Source: Bacillota bacterium
GTDB taxonomy: Bacteria > Bacillota > Clostridia > Christensenellales > Aristaeellaceae
Direction of reading: 5' to 3'
Assembly: GCA_023415145.1 (NCBI GenBank)
Contig: JAEZLW010000069.1
Location: forward strand, 1-28,946
Length of the DNA: 28,946 bases
Shown here: piece by piece, positions 7,038 to 14,813 of the stretch
How the letters are laid out: each line of letters opens with the position of its first letter
How positions within the stretch are numbered: the stretch's first letter is position 1
Notes under the pieces: generated by a model
The model's input: the letters and a program-made list of their open reading frames with translations, nothing else
What the model was told of the DNA's origin: nothing
Databases searched by the model: none
Position numbers and translations under genes: made by a program

Positions 7038-8871
7038 ATCCATCCCTCAGCATGGTCTTGTGAAGCACAATGCTGCCTACACCCAGGTTGACCACCTCAT
7101 ACGTACCAAAGGAGGCTGGCACCACCACCATGTCCATATACCGCTGCACAAAAAAGCGATTCGGGTCGATAAGGGAGCGGACCAGCACCTTTTCACCCTC
7201 CACCAGCACCAGCACGTGGAAACGGTCCGCCGCTTCGTCGGTCATGCGCTTTTCAAAGCATAGGTTACGCAGCGTAAAGTACAGCAAGTCATGTTCTCCG
7301 ACAATGATTTCTCGTCCATCTCCGTCTTCCCGCACAAGGCGCGGCTTCTGGATGAGGTTTTCATGTACCCAGGATGCATTGCGTTCCTTGCGGAGTACTT
7401 GTTCCCCGTGATGGGAATGGATGGGCCGGGGCTTGCCGTCCAAATCCCTGCGCACATAATCGTACATTTTATAGGTATAAGATCCGATGGTCAGGCTGCC
7501 GATCTCCAATATCACCTGGTTGCGGCCGGAAGCATGTATGGTGCCCGCAGGAATCATAAATTGCATGCCAGGCTTCGACGGAGCGGCATATACATACTTG
7601 TCGTGGTCGATAGGAATGCCATCCTGCTCGGAGCGTTTGACTTCGCTGATGAATTCCTCATAGTCGCTGTCATCTTGAAAGCCGCAGTATGTCTTGGCTT
7701 CCTGCCCGGCCACAACGATGTAATAGCTTTCGTCTTGCCGGCCCAGCTCGTCGTTGTTGCGCTTCACATATCCGCTGTCCGGATGGCATTGGATGGACAT
7801 ATTGCCGCTGGCGTGGAATGTATCGTCATAGTTGAAGCGGATGGGAAAATAGCCGTCGAACTTTTTGTGGCATGTTTCTCCCATCAGCTCCCTGCCCACT
7901 GTTTGGACAAAGCCATAAAAGGGCATCTCCAGCTGTATGCCTTCCATGTCTGCAACAATGGACACCTCCATGGGGATCAGGTCGAACACCCATGCGCAAT
8001 TTCGCATGGCGTCGGGCAGGTTGCGCAGATGCTTCACATAAAAGCCGCCCCACACGCCTTCAATGTACACCGGGCGGCATCGAAAGGGATATTTCACCAG
8101 AACTCTACAGATGGATTCGTAGGCGGCAAAGGGTACAAGCTGCATGTCATCCACCTTGTCGCCGGCTACATAATAATGAAGCTTCTTTTCCCGGATCAGT
8201 TTTCCCCGCAGCGCTCCCGCCACCTCAAAGTCCACATAATACGCATGGCGCAGCGTAGCGTTGAAGGGCTCGGGGGCCGCAAAGCCCAGGTTGCCCGCAT
8301 GGCCAGCTTTGATGTTGAGTACGGTGCGTTTTTGCGTCATATCCACATATACACGGATGTCTGCATAGGGCAGCAAAGCATCGATCAGGCAGCCATTGCC
8401 ATACAGGATAAGAATACCGCTTTTCAGAGCCTGAAAGGACGCCAGCCTCTCCCGGAGTGCAGCGACTTGAGTTTCATCCATCAAGCCTTCGTATCCGCCA
8501 TGATAAATCCGCCCATACAGAAGGGGCGGGTCTGTCTGCGTGTCCACTGGCAGACAAGTCAAAAGCTGCTTTGCCAAGACCTCTTCTTTTTTATAGAGCA
8601 ATCCTGTATCCAGTACAGCAGCTTCCGTTCCGCTTTGACGAAGCGCACGCGCCGTCAGGCGCGCGAGCAGCTTCATGGGCGCGCTGATATATCCGTCGAT
8701 TGCCACTATACAGCAGCCCTTTTGAGTCATGGTGCGGATGGCGTTCTCTGCCAATGCTTTGGCGCCGGCGGGCGCGCCTTTAACAATTGCGCTCCGTACC
8801 GAGGACTCCACCGCAATGTGGTTTACGGCGTACGGGTCGTCATACGGATAGGGGTTGTACATGAAGCTCAT
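7018..8871 (-). CDS. Class I mannose-6-phosphate isomerase-like protein with an N-terminal extension
   Basis: The 617-residue protein has two parts. Residues from about 250 onward are a class I ManA-type cupin with metal ligands Q361 and H363 (IQCHPDSG), E381 (DESYYIV) and H446 (IPAGTIHASG), plus GVWGGFYVKHLR. Residues 1-240 resemble a uridine-kinase-like alpha/beta domain (CCIVAIDGY, then ILILYGNG), but the GxxxxGKT P-loop is missing. Such fusions, about 600 residues, occur in Clostridia. The enzyme would interconvert an aldose 6-phosphate and a ketose 6-phosphate. GAGGA before the ATG at 8871 decides the start; the ATG 39 bases upstream has no ribosome binding site. It is the first gene of the leftward operon. 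Confidence 0.83.
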   Translation of the reverse strand: MSFMYNPYPYDDPYAVNHIAVESSVRSAIVKGAPAGAKALAENAIRTMTQKGCCIVAIDGYISAPMKLLARLTARALRQSGTEAAVLDTGLLYKKEEVLAKQLLTCLPVDTQTDPPLLYGRIYHGGYEGLMDETQVAALRERLASFQALKSGILILYGNGCLIDALLPYADIRVYVDMTQKRTVLNIKAGHAGNLGFAAPEPFNATLRHAYYVDFEVAGALRGKLIREKKLHYYVAGDKVDDMQLVPFAAYESICRVLVKYPFRCRPVYIEGVWGGFYVKHLRNLPDAMRNCAWVFDLIPMEVSIVADMEGIQLEMPFYGFVQTVGRELMGETCHKKFDGYFPIRFNYDDTFHASGNMSIQCHPDSGYVKRNNDELGRQDESYYIVVAGQEAKTYCGFQDDSDYEEFISEVKRSEQDGIPIDHDKYVYAAPSKPGMQFMIPAGTIHASGRNQVILEIGSLTIGSYTYKMYDYVRRDLDGKPRPIHSHHGEQVLRKERNASWVHENLIQKPRLVREDGDGREIIVGEHDLLYFTLRNLCFEKRMTDEAADRFHVLVLVEGEKVLVRSLIDPNRFFVQRYMDMVVVPASFGTYEVVNLGVGSIVLHKTMLRDGYENVDR

Positions 8872-8926
8872 CAGGCAATTCCTCAATTCTCTGCCTTGCG
8901 CGCTTGGCACATCGGCTGTAAACTGT

Positions 8927-8944
8927 GTTCATTATAGTATGAAC
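8927..8944. promoter_or_regulatory. Candidate operator overlapping the leftward -10 box
   Basis: GTTCAT and ATGAAC form a 6-bp inverted repeat around 6 bases, and the -10 box lies within it. A repressor bound here would block RNA polymerase. The RpiR protein of the operon is the most obvious candidate, but the assignment is inferred. Confidence 0.4.
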
Positions 8945-8960
8945 CAACATCATATGTCAA
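8931..8960 (-). promoter_or_regulatory. Sigma-A promoter of the leftward sugar-catabolic operon
   Basis: On the minus strand a perfect TTGACA (8960-8955) is followed after 18 bases by a perfect TATAAT (8936-8931), about 60 bases before the ManA-like start codon. An imperfect palindrome overlaps the -10 box (8927-8944). The sequence GAATATTTT lies just upstream of the -35 box. Confidence 0.85.
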
Positions 8961-9142
8961 CAAAATATTCAAAAACAATTAACATAAATGAAAATATGTT
9001 CGAGCCTTAGAAAGCTGCAACACGGGATAAAACTGTGCAAAATGACTAATATGTCAAATAATAGTAGCGCTTTTGTTGGATAAAGAGAAAATAATACTCA
9101 CTAAGATTTTCAAAAATGTACAAGTGAATTGAAAATATTCTA

Positions 9143-9172
9143 TTGACAGTCTTTGCGGTAATGAGATATAAT
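9143..9172 (+). promoter_or_regulatory. Sigma-A promoter of the rightward transporter/glycosidase operon
   Basis: TTGACA (9143-9148) and TATAAT (9167-9172) are both perfect and separated by 18 bases. The permease start codon is at 9211. AAAATATTC (9132-9140) lies immediately upstream of the -35 box and is repeated at 8962-8970 beside the -35 box of the divergent promoter. Nothing else is recognisable in the rest of this 339-base divergent region. Confidence 0.87.
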
Positions 9173-9210
9173 GCGTTTATCAGAAGCCAGACGCGGAGGA
9201 ATGAGCCTAT

Positions 9211-10173
9211 ATGACAGCACTCGGGAGACGAAGGGGGCAACGCCTGCCTGTTTCACCCCTGAAGGGAATCAGGCGCGATGTGCGCCGGGATGCCCTTTTG
9301 TACCTGATGCTGGTGCCGGGCATTCTCTATTTTGTTTTATTCCGGTATTTGCCCATGTACGGCGTCACCATTGCCTTTAGGGACTACAGCGTATTCAAGG
9401 GATTTGCCGATGCGCCATGGGTCGGATGGGATAACTTTATCGCTTTGTTTTCAAAGTCTGCGTTTATCCGTGCGCTGAACAACAACATCATCATCAGCAT
9501 ACTAAAGCTGGTTCTGGGATTTCCGGCTTCCCTCATTCTGGCACTGATGATCAACGAAATCACCAGGACCAAATCCCGAAAGGCCATTCAGACCGCGGTG
9601 ATACTGCCCAACTTCGTGTCCTGGATCGTTGTCAACGGCCTGCTGTTTGCCATGTTTAACACCACCAGCGGCGCGATTCCGGGAATCCTGCGGGCGCTTG
9701 GGTATCAGGGCCAGGTTTCCAATGTGATGGCACAGAAGGAGACCTTCCTCTGGGTCATCGTCATCTCCCATATCTGGAAAGGCGCCGGGATGGGCACCAT
9801 TGTCTACCTGGCGGCCATCGTAGGCATCGATCAGCAGTTGTATGAGGCCGCGCAAATCGATGGTGCGGGGCACTGGCGTCAGTTGTGGCACATCACCCTC
9901 TCCTCCATCCGATCCACTATCGTTGTGCTGCTTATCTTCCGGGTGGGGGAAATGATGTATGCAGGGTTTGACCAGATCTTTGCCATATCGAATTATCTGG
10001 TTGTATCCGTTGCCGATATCATTGACACCTATGTGTATAAGCTGGGCATGGAGCAGCAGAAGTTTGCCCAGGCAACAGCTGCAGGACTGTTTCAGTCCGG
10101 CATCGGGCTGGTGCTTGTGCTGGTGACCAACTTTGTCGCAAAGAGAATAGACCCGGACAGCGGCATCATGTAA
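9211..10173 (+). CDS. Sugar ABC transporter permease (LplB/MalF type)
   Basis: The 320-residue inner-membrane protein has about six predicted hydrophobic segments and the EAA loop EAAQIDGAGHWRQLWHITL (about 212-230), which contacts the transporter ATPase. The N-terminal 30 residues are basic and precede the first membrane segment, which fits a cytoplasmic N-terminus. GGAGGA at 9195-9200 precedes the ATG. It resembles the LplB/YteP permeases found with large YtcQ/LplA-type binding proteins in Bacillota, which import oligosaccharides or glycan fragments. It pairs with the next gene. Confidence 0.93.
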   Translation: MTALGRRRGQRLPVSPLKGIRRDVRRDALLYLMLVPGILYFVLFRYLPMYGVTIAFRDYSVFKGFADAPWVGWDNFIALFSKSAFIRALNNNIIISILKLVLGFPASLILALMINEITRTKSRKAIQTAVILPNFVSWIVVNGLLFAMFNTTSGAIPGILRALGYQGQVSNVMAQKETFLWVIVISHIWKGAGMGTIVYLAAIVGIDQQLYEAAQIDGAGHWRQLWHITLSSIRSTIVVLLIFRVGEMMYAGFDQIFAISNYLVVSVADIIDTYVYKLGMEQQKFAQATAAGLFQSGIGLVLVLVTNFVAKRIDPDSGIM

Positions 10174-10191
10174 AGAAGGGGGGGATATACA

Positions 10192-11076
10192 GTGCATATC
10201 CAAAAATCGCGTACGGAAAAAGCGGGTCATGCCATCATCAGCATCCTATTGATACTGTTTTGTTTCACGACGATTTATCCCTTCTGGCATGTGCTCATGT
10301 ATTCGGCCAGCGATTCCCGTGCGGCTATGACTGGCGGCTTGTTTTTCTGGCCCAGGCAGTTTGATTTGCTGGCCTACAGGATGATTTTCAAGACCAACCA
10401 AATCTATGTAGCCTATCGCAACACCGTATTGCGTACAGTCCTTGGTACTTCTCTGAGCATCCTGCTGACATCGCTTACTGCTTATCCCCTCTCCCTGAAA
10501 AGATTGCGCGGGCGCGGGGGGATCTCCATGTTCATCTTTTTCACCATGCTTTTTTCCGGCGGCATGATTCCCACATATCTTACGGTGCAATCCTTTGGCC
10601 TTATCGATACATTCTGGGCGCTGATTTTGCCCGGTGCCATGAACGCCTACAACCTTTTCATCCTGCGCAACTATTTCCAGTCCATCCCGGAATCGCTGGG
10701 GGAAAGTGCCCACATCGACGGAGCCAATTCCTTCACAGTGCTTTTTCGCATCATACTTCCCGTTTCCACCCCGGCTCTGGCGGCCGTCACCATGTTTTAC
10801 GGCGTTGCCAACTGGAACGCCTATATGGACGGAATTTTGTACACCAACACCACTTCCCTTGAGATTTTGCAGGTCTACCTGCGCAAGCTGATGGCGTCCA
10901 CCGGAACGCTTAACTCCCTTTCCGGGATTGACAACTTGACCGAAGCCAGTAAGCTCAGCGAAGAAAGCATGAAGATGGCTACCATTGCCGTGTCTGTTAT
11001 CCCCGTTCTTGTTGTCTATCCCTTCCTGCAGCGCTACTATACAAAAGGGATTACCGTGGGCGCAGTGAAGGGTTGA
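10192..11076 (+). CDS. Sugar ABC transporter permease (YtcP/MalG type)
   Basis: The 294-residue membrane protein starts with GTG at 10192, preceded by a purine-rich AAGAAGGGGGGG stretch. It carries the variant EAA loop ESAHIDGANSF (from about 171) and ends with YPFLQRYYTKGITVGAVKG, a tail typical of YtcP-type permeases. It is 18 bases downstream of the partner permease and forms the second half of the membrane channel. No ABC ATPase gene occurs in the operon, so a shared MsmK/UgpC-type ATPase is expected elsewhere. Confidence 0.93.
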   Translation: MHIQKSRTEKAGHAIISILLILFCFTTIYPFWHVLMYSASDSRAAMTGGLFFWPRQFDLLAYRMIFKTNQIYVAYRNTVLRTVLGTSLSILLTSLTAYPLSLKRLRGRGGISMFIFFTMLFSGGMIPTYLTVQSFGLIDTFWALILPGAMNAYNLFILRNYFQSIPESLGESAHIDGANSFTVLFRIILPVSTPALAAVTMFYGVANWNAYMDGILYTNTTSLEILQVYLRKLMASTGTLNSLSGIDNLTEASKLSEESMKMATIAVSVIPVLVVYPFLQRYYTKGITVGAVKG

Positions 11077-11107
11077 AATTGTCCCATTTTGTAAAGGAGG
11101 TACCCCC

Positions 11108-12601
11108 ATGAAAAGAAGCCTGTCCTTGCTCCTGACCCTGTGCCTGTGCATGATGGCGTTCTCCGGCATATCATTGGCAGCGGCAGAGGAAAAGCCTGTG
11201 CTGACCATGATGATGCACGGCGACAACACCCCCACGGAAGACAATGCCGTCATCCGCGCTCTGGAAGAAAAGCTTGGCATTGAACTGAATGTTATCTATG
11301 TGCCCCTGGCTGATTACACGGCCAAGCTCAATACCCTGGTGGCTGCCCGCACGCTTCCCGACATCTTTTTGATTGACGGCGACAAGATGGCGGCAGAAGA
11401 CTTCCGTGATCAGGGCATGCTCTTGAAAATGGATGAGCTGCTGCAAACCAAGGGCCAGGACATCCTGGCGGAAATCGGCGGTATTCTCAAGAACAGCCCC
11501 GTAAACCAGAAGGACGGAATCTACGCGGTGTTCCCGGCCTCCCTGGACTATGCGTCCAATTTCTCCGTGCGCACTGACTGGCTTGCGAAGCTGGGTCTTG
11601 CCATGCCTACCAGCCTGGATGAGCTTTATGAGGTTTTGAAGGCCTTTGCCGCTGGCGATCCCGACGGCGATGGTCAGAACAACACCATAGGCTATGTGGC
11701 CACCATGGCCAATCTGCGTACCTTTGAACACATTTTCGGCGCTTACGGCATCTGCGTTGGCAAGGACTATTTGATGGAAGATGGTACGGTCACCACCTAT
11801 ATGAAGGCTCCCATGTACCTGGATGCCATCAAGTACCTGCGCAAGCTTTATAAGGAAGGTCTCCTGGACCCCGATTTTGCCACCCTTCCCTTGATTAGCG
11901 CCTTTGAAAAGCTGTGGACCGGCCGCACCGGCGTACTCGATTTCCAGTCTGTGGGCACCACCAACAACTGGATGCCTGGCCGGTATACCGAGACCCCGGT
12001 GCCCACCTTTGATTTCACCATTCTCTCCGGCCCCGGCGGCCAGGGCGGCCCCATCAAGCAGTATCCCCGCTATACCTTCTACAACGTGATTGCCTCCACC
12101 AGCAAATATCCTGAAAAGGCCATGGAGCTGATCAACTACCTGTTCACCGAGGAAGGCGACGAGTTGACCTACCTGGGCGTGGAAGGGCTGCACTATGAGT
12201 GGGTGGATGAGGCTGATGGCAAGTACAAGAAGCTGGACCCCTACACCGACGCTGCGACCCACCGTGCCGATGGCGGATTTGTGTACAACAAGTATTGGAA
12301 GCTGAACAACGCCGAGGTTCGCACACTGAATGAACAGACCCGCAACGGACAGCAGTTGGCCAAGGAATACGGCATCGCCTATCCCAAGATCATCAAGACC
12401 CTGGATGCTGACCGGGAATACGGAGCGACCCTCAAGGACATTACGATGGAAGCTTTTGCCCAGTTGATTGTTACCACCGGCGATGTGGACGCGGAGTATG
12501 CGGCGTTTGTCGCCCGCTGGGAAGAAGAAGGCGGCCTCGAGTATGAAGCCGAAGCAACCGCAGCCTATGCCGAGCAGCTTGCGGCCCAGGCGGCCCAATA
12601 A
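11108..12601 (+). CDS. Extracellular sugar-binding protein of the first ABC transporter
   Basis: The 497-residue protein begins with a clear Sec signal (KR, a long Leu/Met-rich core, then SLAAAEE) and continues as a large YtcQ/LplA-like family 1 binding protein. Motifs include NTPTEDNAVIRALEEKLGIE near the start and FPASLDYASNFSVRTDWLAK (about 138-157). AAAGGAGG lies 8 bases before the ATG. The cysteines at positions 12 and 14 do not form a lipobox, so signal peptidase I cleavage after AAA is more likely than lipidation. The ligand is unknown. The C-terminus is unusually Ala/Glu/Gln rich. Confidence 0.92.
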   Translation: MKRSLSLLLTLCLCMMAFSGISLAAAEEKPVLTMMMHGDNTPTEDNAVIRALEEKLGIELNVIYVPLADYTAKLNTLVAARTLPDIFLIDGDKMAAEDFRDQGMLLKMDELLQTKGQDILAEIGGILKNSPVNQKDGIYAVFPASLDYASNFSVRTDWLAKLGLAMPTSLDELYEVLKAFAAGDPDGDGQNNTIGYVATMANLRTFEHIFGAYGICVGKDYLMEDGTVTTYMKAPMYLDAIKYLRKLYKEGLLDPDFATLPLISAFEKLWTGRTGVLDFQSVGTTNNWMPGRYTETPVPTFDFTILSGPGGQGGPIKQYPRYTFYNVIASTSKYPEKAMELINYLFTEEGDELTYLGVEGLHYEWVDEADGKYKKLDPYTDAATHRADGGFVYNKYWKLNNAEVRTLNEQTRNGQQLAKEYGIAYPKIIKTLDADREYGATLKDITMEAFAQLIVTTGDVDAEYAAFVARWEEEGGLEYEAEATAAYAEQLAAQAAQ

Positions 12602-12623
12602 CCAAATTAATAGCTGCCCAAAT

Positions 12624-12704
12624 TGCGCCCATGGAAAGCGCGGAGGTTCGGCGAATCGGGAACGCCCGTTTGACTGACGTGCCTCCAGGCTGTCCATGGG
12701 CGCA
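12624..12704 (+). promoter_or_regulatory. Structured intercistronic element after the binding-protein gene
   Basis: TGCGCCCATGGA (12624-12635) and TCCATGGGCGCA (12693-12704) form a perfect 12-bp stem. Within it, GGAGG/CCTCC can pair and a small CGGG-AACG-CCCG hairpin stands at 12657-12668. There is no T-run, so it is probably an RNA processing or stability element that lets the binding protein be made in excess over the downstream glycosidases. Its right arm ends 6 bases before the GGAG ribosome binding site of the next gene. Confidence 0.55.
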
Positions 12705-12728
12705 GCCATTCAAAGGAGAAGAGAAATC

Positions 12729-14795
12729 ATGCGCAGCGATATCGCACTTTCCAGACTGTCACTTTCCCAGGGAACGCCTCTTGAGACCAAGGAAGGCCTG
12801 GCTGTAAAACCCTTGGAAGACGGCTCTTTCTGCCTGTCCCTTGACAAGGCGCAAAGCGGCGTCACATTCAGGGAATCAGATTACCTCACCATGGAAATGT
12901 GCGTGGACATGGACCGCATGCCGGTGATGTTTTTTGATTTTGTTGAATATCGTGGCGGGGTGGAAAAGGTGCTTTCCATCCGCTATTTCATGATCCCCAC
13001 ACGCCGGGTGAAGATGACGGTCAGGCTGTCGGAACTGGATTCCCACCGTTTCTTCCTGCCCACCTATCCCGGTACGCTCAAGGGCCATGTGGACGGGGAG
13101 CCTACGCATATTGACAGGATTGATGAAATCCGCATCCGCCTTCGGCAAAACGACGGTTGCCGACGCTTTGACCTGTATGGGCTTTGGCTGAGTGATACGC
13201 TGCCGGACATGCACATTGCCGGCACATCTATGGTGGATGAGCTGGGGCAGCGCAAGGGCTACGAATGGCCGGGGAAGATGCATGCATCGCAGGAATTGGT
13301 GGATTATCTGCGCGGTGAGCTTGAAAAGGCGAAAACATCTGGCGGGTATCCCGCAGGCTGGAGCCGCTATGGCGGTTATTTGAAGCTGCGTTTTGACGCC
13401 ACCGGCTACTTCCACACGCATCATGACGGCAAACGCTGGTGGCTGGTGGACCCGGATGGGTACGCCTTCTATAGCAACGGCGTATGCTATGGCTCCCGTA
13501 TGGGGGTTCATGGGTTCGTGGACGGCATGGTAACCATGTTTGACTGGCTGCCGGACCATGATGATCCCACATGGGGAATTTGCTGGACACAAGCCTCTGA
13601 AATTGCCGAATTCGTCAAGCGAAACGGCAAGGAAAGCGGTAAGGGCCGCTGGATGTTCAACTTCGCCCGGGCCAATATGATCCGTGCCTTTGGGTCCGAT
13701 GGCTGGTGGGAGGCTTGGGTCATCCTCAATGCTGCCAGATTGAAGCGCTGGGGCGTCAACACCATTGGCGTTGGCGTCAACAACTACATGGATGAACAGG
13801 TGGACGATTACCTCAAAAAAGCGGGGATTCCATTTGTGTGGACGCTGAAGGAATTTCCGCTGACAAAGGCATGCATCTACCGTGATTTCCCGGATGTGTT
13901 TTCGCCGGAGTACGAGGAAGGGGCAAGGCAGTTTGCAAAAATGCAGCTTTCTCCCTTTGTGGGAAATCCCTTTATGATCGGCTATTTTATCACCAACGAG
14001 CCGGAATGGCTTTTTCAGGCATCCGTCAATCCGGCGGAGCGCGTGCTGGCCTATCCCGGACGCCTGTACAGCAAGGATGCTTTGATAGCATACCTGAAGG
14101 CGCGGTACATGGGGGATATTGCCGCATTCAATGATGCTTGGAATCTGCAATTATCAGGCTTTGACGAACTGCAAAGCCCCATCGTCAGTGCTGATACGCT
14201 GTCGGATGCTTCCCGGGCCGACCTGGAAGCGTTCCGGGACATCCTGATTGCCAAGTACAGTTCCGTGCCATCCCAAGCGCTGCGGGCCGTGGACCCGGAC
14301 CACATGAATCTTGGAATGCGGTATGCGCGGCTGACACCCAACGAATTTGCCGGCAATGCCCATTTTGACATTTGCTCTTTCAATTGCTATCAGGTAGACC
14401 CTGTGCCGCGGTTTGACATTGTGGCAGAAAAGGATACCCGTCCTGGATTGGTGGGAGAGTGGCACATTGCGGGGGACGACATGCGCAACATTGCCACGGG
14501 TCTCATCCGGGCTTATGGGCAGGAGGAGCGCACGAAGGCGTGCATCTATTACATGGAACAAGCCATGGCTCATTCCTTAAGCGTAGGTGCGCATTACTTT
14601 GAAATGAACGATCAGCCGGTATTGGGCCGCTTTGACGGGGAATGCATGCAGCACGGCCTCATTACCGTCTGCAATGTTCCCTATCCCGAGCTTACGCAAG
14701 CCATGGAAAAGCTGGCAGAACGTATGTATGACATCGTCAGCGGTGCGCTGCCGCCCACGAAGGAGCGGGGGCACACCCAGCAGTTATATCATTGA
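12729..14795 (+). CDS. Clan GH-A glycoside hydrolase (GH50/GH42-like)
   Basis: The 688-residue protein has an N-terminal beta-rich region (about 1-160) and a TIM-barrel part. Visible motifs are WWLVDPDGYAFYSNGV (about 237-252), RLKRWGVNTIGVGVN (about 337-351), the likely acid/base E424 in GYFITNEPEW, and the likely nucleophile E577 in GLVGEWHIAG. The WLVDPDG and RWG.NTIG motifs recall GH50-type agarases, but the family is not certain. No signal peptide is present, so it should act in the cytoplasm on imported oligosaccharides. AAAGGAG before the ATG at 12729 decides the start; the ATG at 12696 lacks a site. Confidence 0.75.
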   Translation: MRSDIALSRLSLSQGTPLETKEGLAVKPLEDGSFCLSLDKAQSGVTFRESDYLTMEMCVDMDRMPVMFFDFVEYRGGVEKVLSIRYFMIPTRRVKMTVRLSELDSHRFFLPTYPGTLKGHVDGEPTHIDRIDEIRIRLRQNDGCRRFDLYGLWLSDTLPDMHIAGTSMVDELGQRKGYEWPGKMHASQELVDYLRGELEKAKTSGGYPAGWSRYGGYLKLRFDATGYFHTHHDGKRWWLVDPDGYAFYSNGVCYGSRMGVHGFVDGMVTMFDWLPDHDDPTWGICWTQASEIAEFVKRNGKESGKGRWMFNFARANMIRAFGSDGWWEAWVILNAARLKRWGVNTIGVGVNNYMDEQVDDYLKKAGIPFVWTLKEFPLTKACIYRDFPDVFSPEYEEGARQFAKMQLSPFVGNPFMIGYFITNEPEWLFQASVNPAERVLAYPGRLYSKDALIAYLKARYMGDIAAFNDAWNLQLSGFDELQSPIVSADTLSDASRADLEAFRDILIAKYSSVPSQALRAVDPDHMNLGMRYARLTPNEFAGNAHFDICSFNCYQVDPVPRFDIVAEKDTRPGLVGEWHIAGDDMRNIATGLIRAYGQEERTKACIYYMEQAMAHSLSVGAHYFEMNDQPVLGRFDGECMQHGLITVCNVPYPELTQAMEKLAERMYDIVSGALPPTKERGHTQQLYH

Positions 14796-14813
14796 CAAGG
14801 GGGAAAAGTCGAA

